DNA of 64,000 nucleotides. Origin: VXPQ01 sp964608315. GTDB lineage: Bacteria; Bacteroidota; Rhodothermia; Rhodothermales; VXPQ01. The notes under the pieces are model-generated. The model was not told the origin of the DNA. It did not search any database and saw only the letters and a list, made by a program, of their open reading frames with translations. Position numbers and translations under genes: made by a program. Below, piece by piece: positions 62,576-64,000 of this stretch. Within the stretch, counting starts at the first letter, position 1; the number at the start of each line of letters is the position of its first letter. The DNA is taken from positions 1-64,000 of the forward strand of contig CAZSNF010000015.1 of assembly GCA_964608315.1 (NCBI GenBank), read 5' to 3'.

Positions 62576-64000
62576 CTATGCGCCGCCGTCGGCCTTTTCC
62601 TCTTCGCCGACATGCGTCTCCGAATCCGGGGAATCTTCTTCTCCGTCGAGGACAACGCGCAACGCTTCCTGAGCCACTCCGTTTCCAGACGCCTCTGCTC
62701 CGGCCTCCCCGCCGGAAGCGCCGTTCAGCGAGATATATTCGCCATGGGGACGCGGCCCGAGAATATCGACAAGTTCCCTTGGACCCAGCACTTCCTTGTC
62801 CAGCAACGCCCTGGCCATCTCTTCCAGCGATGACCGCTTCTCTTCCAGCAAGGCGCGCGCGCGTTCGCGAATTTCGTCAATAATCACCCGTACTTCCTCG
62901 TCGATAATGCGGGCCGTCTCGTTGGAGTACGGTTTTTCGAAAATGGGGCCGTCCTCGTCCCGGTTGGAGCGGTTATACGAAACGCACCCGACCCGATCGC
63001 TCATGCCGTAATAAACCACCATGGCGTAGGCCATTCGGGTAATGCGTTCGAGATCGTTCTGCGCGCCGGTCGAAATGCGCCCGAAAACGATTTCCTCCGC
63101 CACGCGCCCGCCAACGGCCATGGTCATCCGATCCATCAACGCCTCTCTGGTGTAGAGATAGCGTTCTTCGGGAAGATACTGGGCGTAGCCAAGCGCAGCC
63201 AGCCCGCGCGGTATGATCGACACCTTGACGACCGGGTCCGTATGCTCCAGAAACCAGCCCGCAATGGCGTGGCCCGCCTCGTGGTAGGCGACAATCTTGC
63301 GTTCTTCCGGCGAGATCAGTTTGTTCTTCTTTTCAAGCCCGGCGATCACGCGGTCGATGGCTTGCTCGAAATCCCCCATTTCAATGGATTCCTTCTCCGC
63401 CCGCGCGGCGAGCAGGGCCGCCTCGTTGCACACGTTGGCGATTTCGGCGCCCGCAAAACCGGGCGTTTGTCCGGCCAGCACTTCCGGGTTTACATCGTCG
63501 TGCAGCAGCAAGCGCCGGGTATGCACCCTGAAAATTTCCGCGCGCTCGCGGCGATCCGGCTTGTCTATCAGAATCTGCCGATCAAAACGGCCAGGGCGCA
63601 ACAACGCGCTGTCCAGCACGTCCGGACGATTCGTGGCGGCCATGATAATGACCCCCTTGTCGGTATTGAACCCGTCCATCTCGACCAGCAACTGGTTCAA
63701 TGTATTCTCGCGCTCGTCGTTGGCGCCCATCATCATGCCGCGTCCGCGGGTCCGCCCGATGGCGTCGATCTCGTCGATGAAAATGATGCAGGGGGCTTTT
63801 TCCTTGGCCTGCTTGAAAAGATCGCGTACGCGGGCGGCGCCGACGCCCACGAACATCTCTACGAAATCGGACCCGGAAAGCGAAAAGAACGGAACGCCCG
63901 CTTCCCCGGCAACCGCCTTCGCCAACAGGGTTTTACCCGTTCCCGGAGGGCCTACGAGCAACACGCCCTTGGGTAGTTTGCCCCCCAGTTTGATGAATTT
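62576..64000 (-). CDS. ftsH: ATP-dependent zinc metalloprotease FtsH (C-terminal part, runs off the window)
   Basis: About 475 residues are inside the window; the N-terminal membrane region lies beyond 64000. Reading inward: KFIKLGGKLPKG then Walker A GPPGTGKT, Walker B IIFIDEIDAIG, the SRH with NRPDVLDSALLRPGRFDRQ, and the zinc site HEAGHA. The acidic tail (GEEDSPDSETHVGEEEKADG) is extended. FtsH degrades membrane and regulatory proteins. It points toward the rpsL promoter region but ends 225 bp before rpsL, so it is probably a separate transcript. Confidence 0.97.
   Translation of the reverse strand, partial: KFIKLGGKLPKGVLLVGPPGTGKTLLAKAVAGEAGVPFFSLSGSDFVEMFVGVGAARVRDLFKQAKEKAPCIIFIDEIDAIGRTRGRGMMMGANDERENTLNQLLVEMDGFNTDKGVIIMAATNRPDVLDSALLRPGRFDRQILIDKPDRRERAEIFRVHTRRLLLHDDVNPEVLAGQTPGFAGAEIANVCNEAALLAARAEKESIEMGDFEQAIDRVIAGLEKKNKLISPEERKIVAYHEAGHAIAGWFLEHTDPVVKVSIIPRGLAALGYAQYLPEERYLYTREALMDRMTMAVGGRVAEEIVFGRISTGAQNDLERITRMAYAMVVYYGMSDRVGCVSYNRSNRDEDGPIFEKPYSNETARIIDEEVRVIIDEIRERARALLEEKRSSLEEMARALLDKEVLGPRELVDILGPRPHGEYISLNGASGGEAGAEASGNGVAQEALRVVLDGEEDSPDSETHVGEEEKADGGA

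Overview
The window is about 64 kb of a GC-rich bacterial chromosome, most likely from the Rhodothermota/Bacteroidota (FCB) group. The support is indirect. A secreted protein ends in a type IX-secretion-like C-terminal domain (NYPNPFNPSTTIEFAL). The Mrp ATPase lacks the usual CxxC. Ribosomal proteins L36, S14 and S4 lack zinc-binding Cys sets. The tRNA-Val promoter has a Bacteroidota-style TAnnTTTG box. There is a MenG-type methyltransferase and a TonB-dependent receptor. No rRNA and no CRISPR array was seen; one tRNA was found.

Layout. (1) 0.2-1.3 kb: mrp. (2) 1.7-13.6 kb: a rearranged type I restriction-modification locus on the minus strand, in transcription order a repeat-containing envelope protein, hsdM, an abiEi antitoxin, an AbiEii toxin fused in frame to HsdS, a two-gene inserted cassette, an hsdS remnant and hsdR. 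(3) 13.7-17.6 kb: a partner-switching operon (membrane PP2C phosphatase, STAS protein, HATPase kinase) and a small envelope protein. (4) 17.9-26.1 kb: tRNA-Val, thrS, infC, rpmI, rplT, pheS, pheT, a coiled-coil protein and zapA. (5) 26.3-36.6 kb: menG, an NAD-epimerase, a biotin carrier, a small membrane protein, a probable zinc-uptake operon (secreted Cys/His protein, His-rich lipoprotein, ZnuD-like receptor), def, ruvX, an HU-family gene and rel. (6) 36.7-41.4 kb: an (AG)n tract and a giant Calx-beta-like secreted protein carrying a perfect 653-bp internal duplication. (7) 41.5-62.4 kb: a nearly uninterrupted str-S10-spc-alpha translation cluster from rpsL to rplQ, with secY, map and rpoA; infA is absent and a lipoprotein gene is wedged between rpsJ and rplC. 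(8) 62.6-64 kb: the 3' part of ftsH, running off the edge.

Two things stand out. First, the AbiE type IV toxin-antitoxin pair is built into the restriction system: the nucleotidyltransferase toxin and the DNA-specificity subunit are one 750-codon reading frame, driven by what looks like its own consensus promoter with an overlapping palindrome. Second, a family of about 260-bp non-autonomous elements with roughly 20-25 bp terminal inverted repeats (MITE-like) is scattered through nearly all intergenic gaps, including inside the ribosomal operon. Two copies are full length and many are truncated. Their ends repeatedly supply stop codons (mrp, pheS, def, rel, rplR, rplW), a -35 box (tRNA-Val), possibly a start codon (small membrane protein) and part of the zinc-operon promoter. 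All functional statements are from sequence reading and family knowledge; no database search was run.
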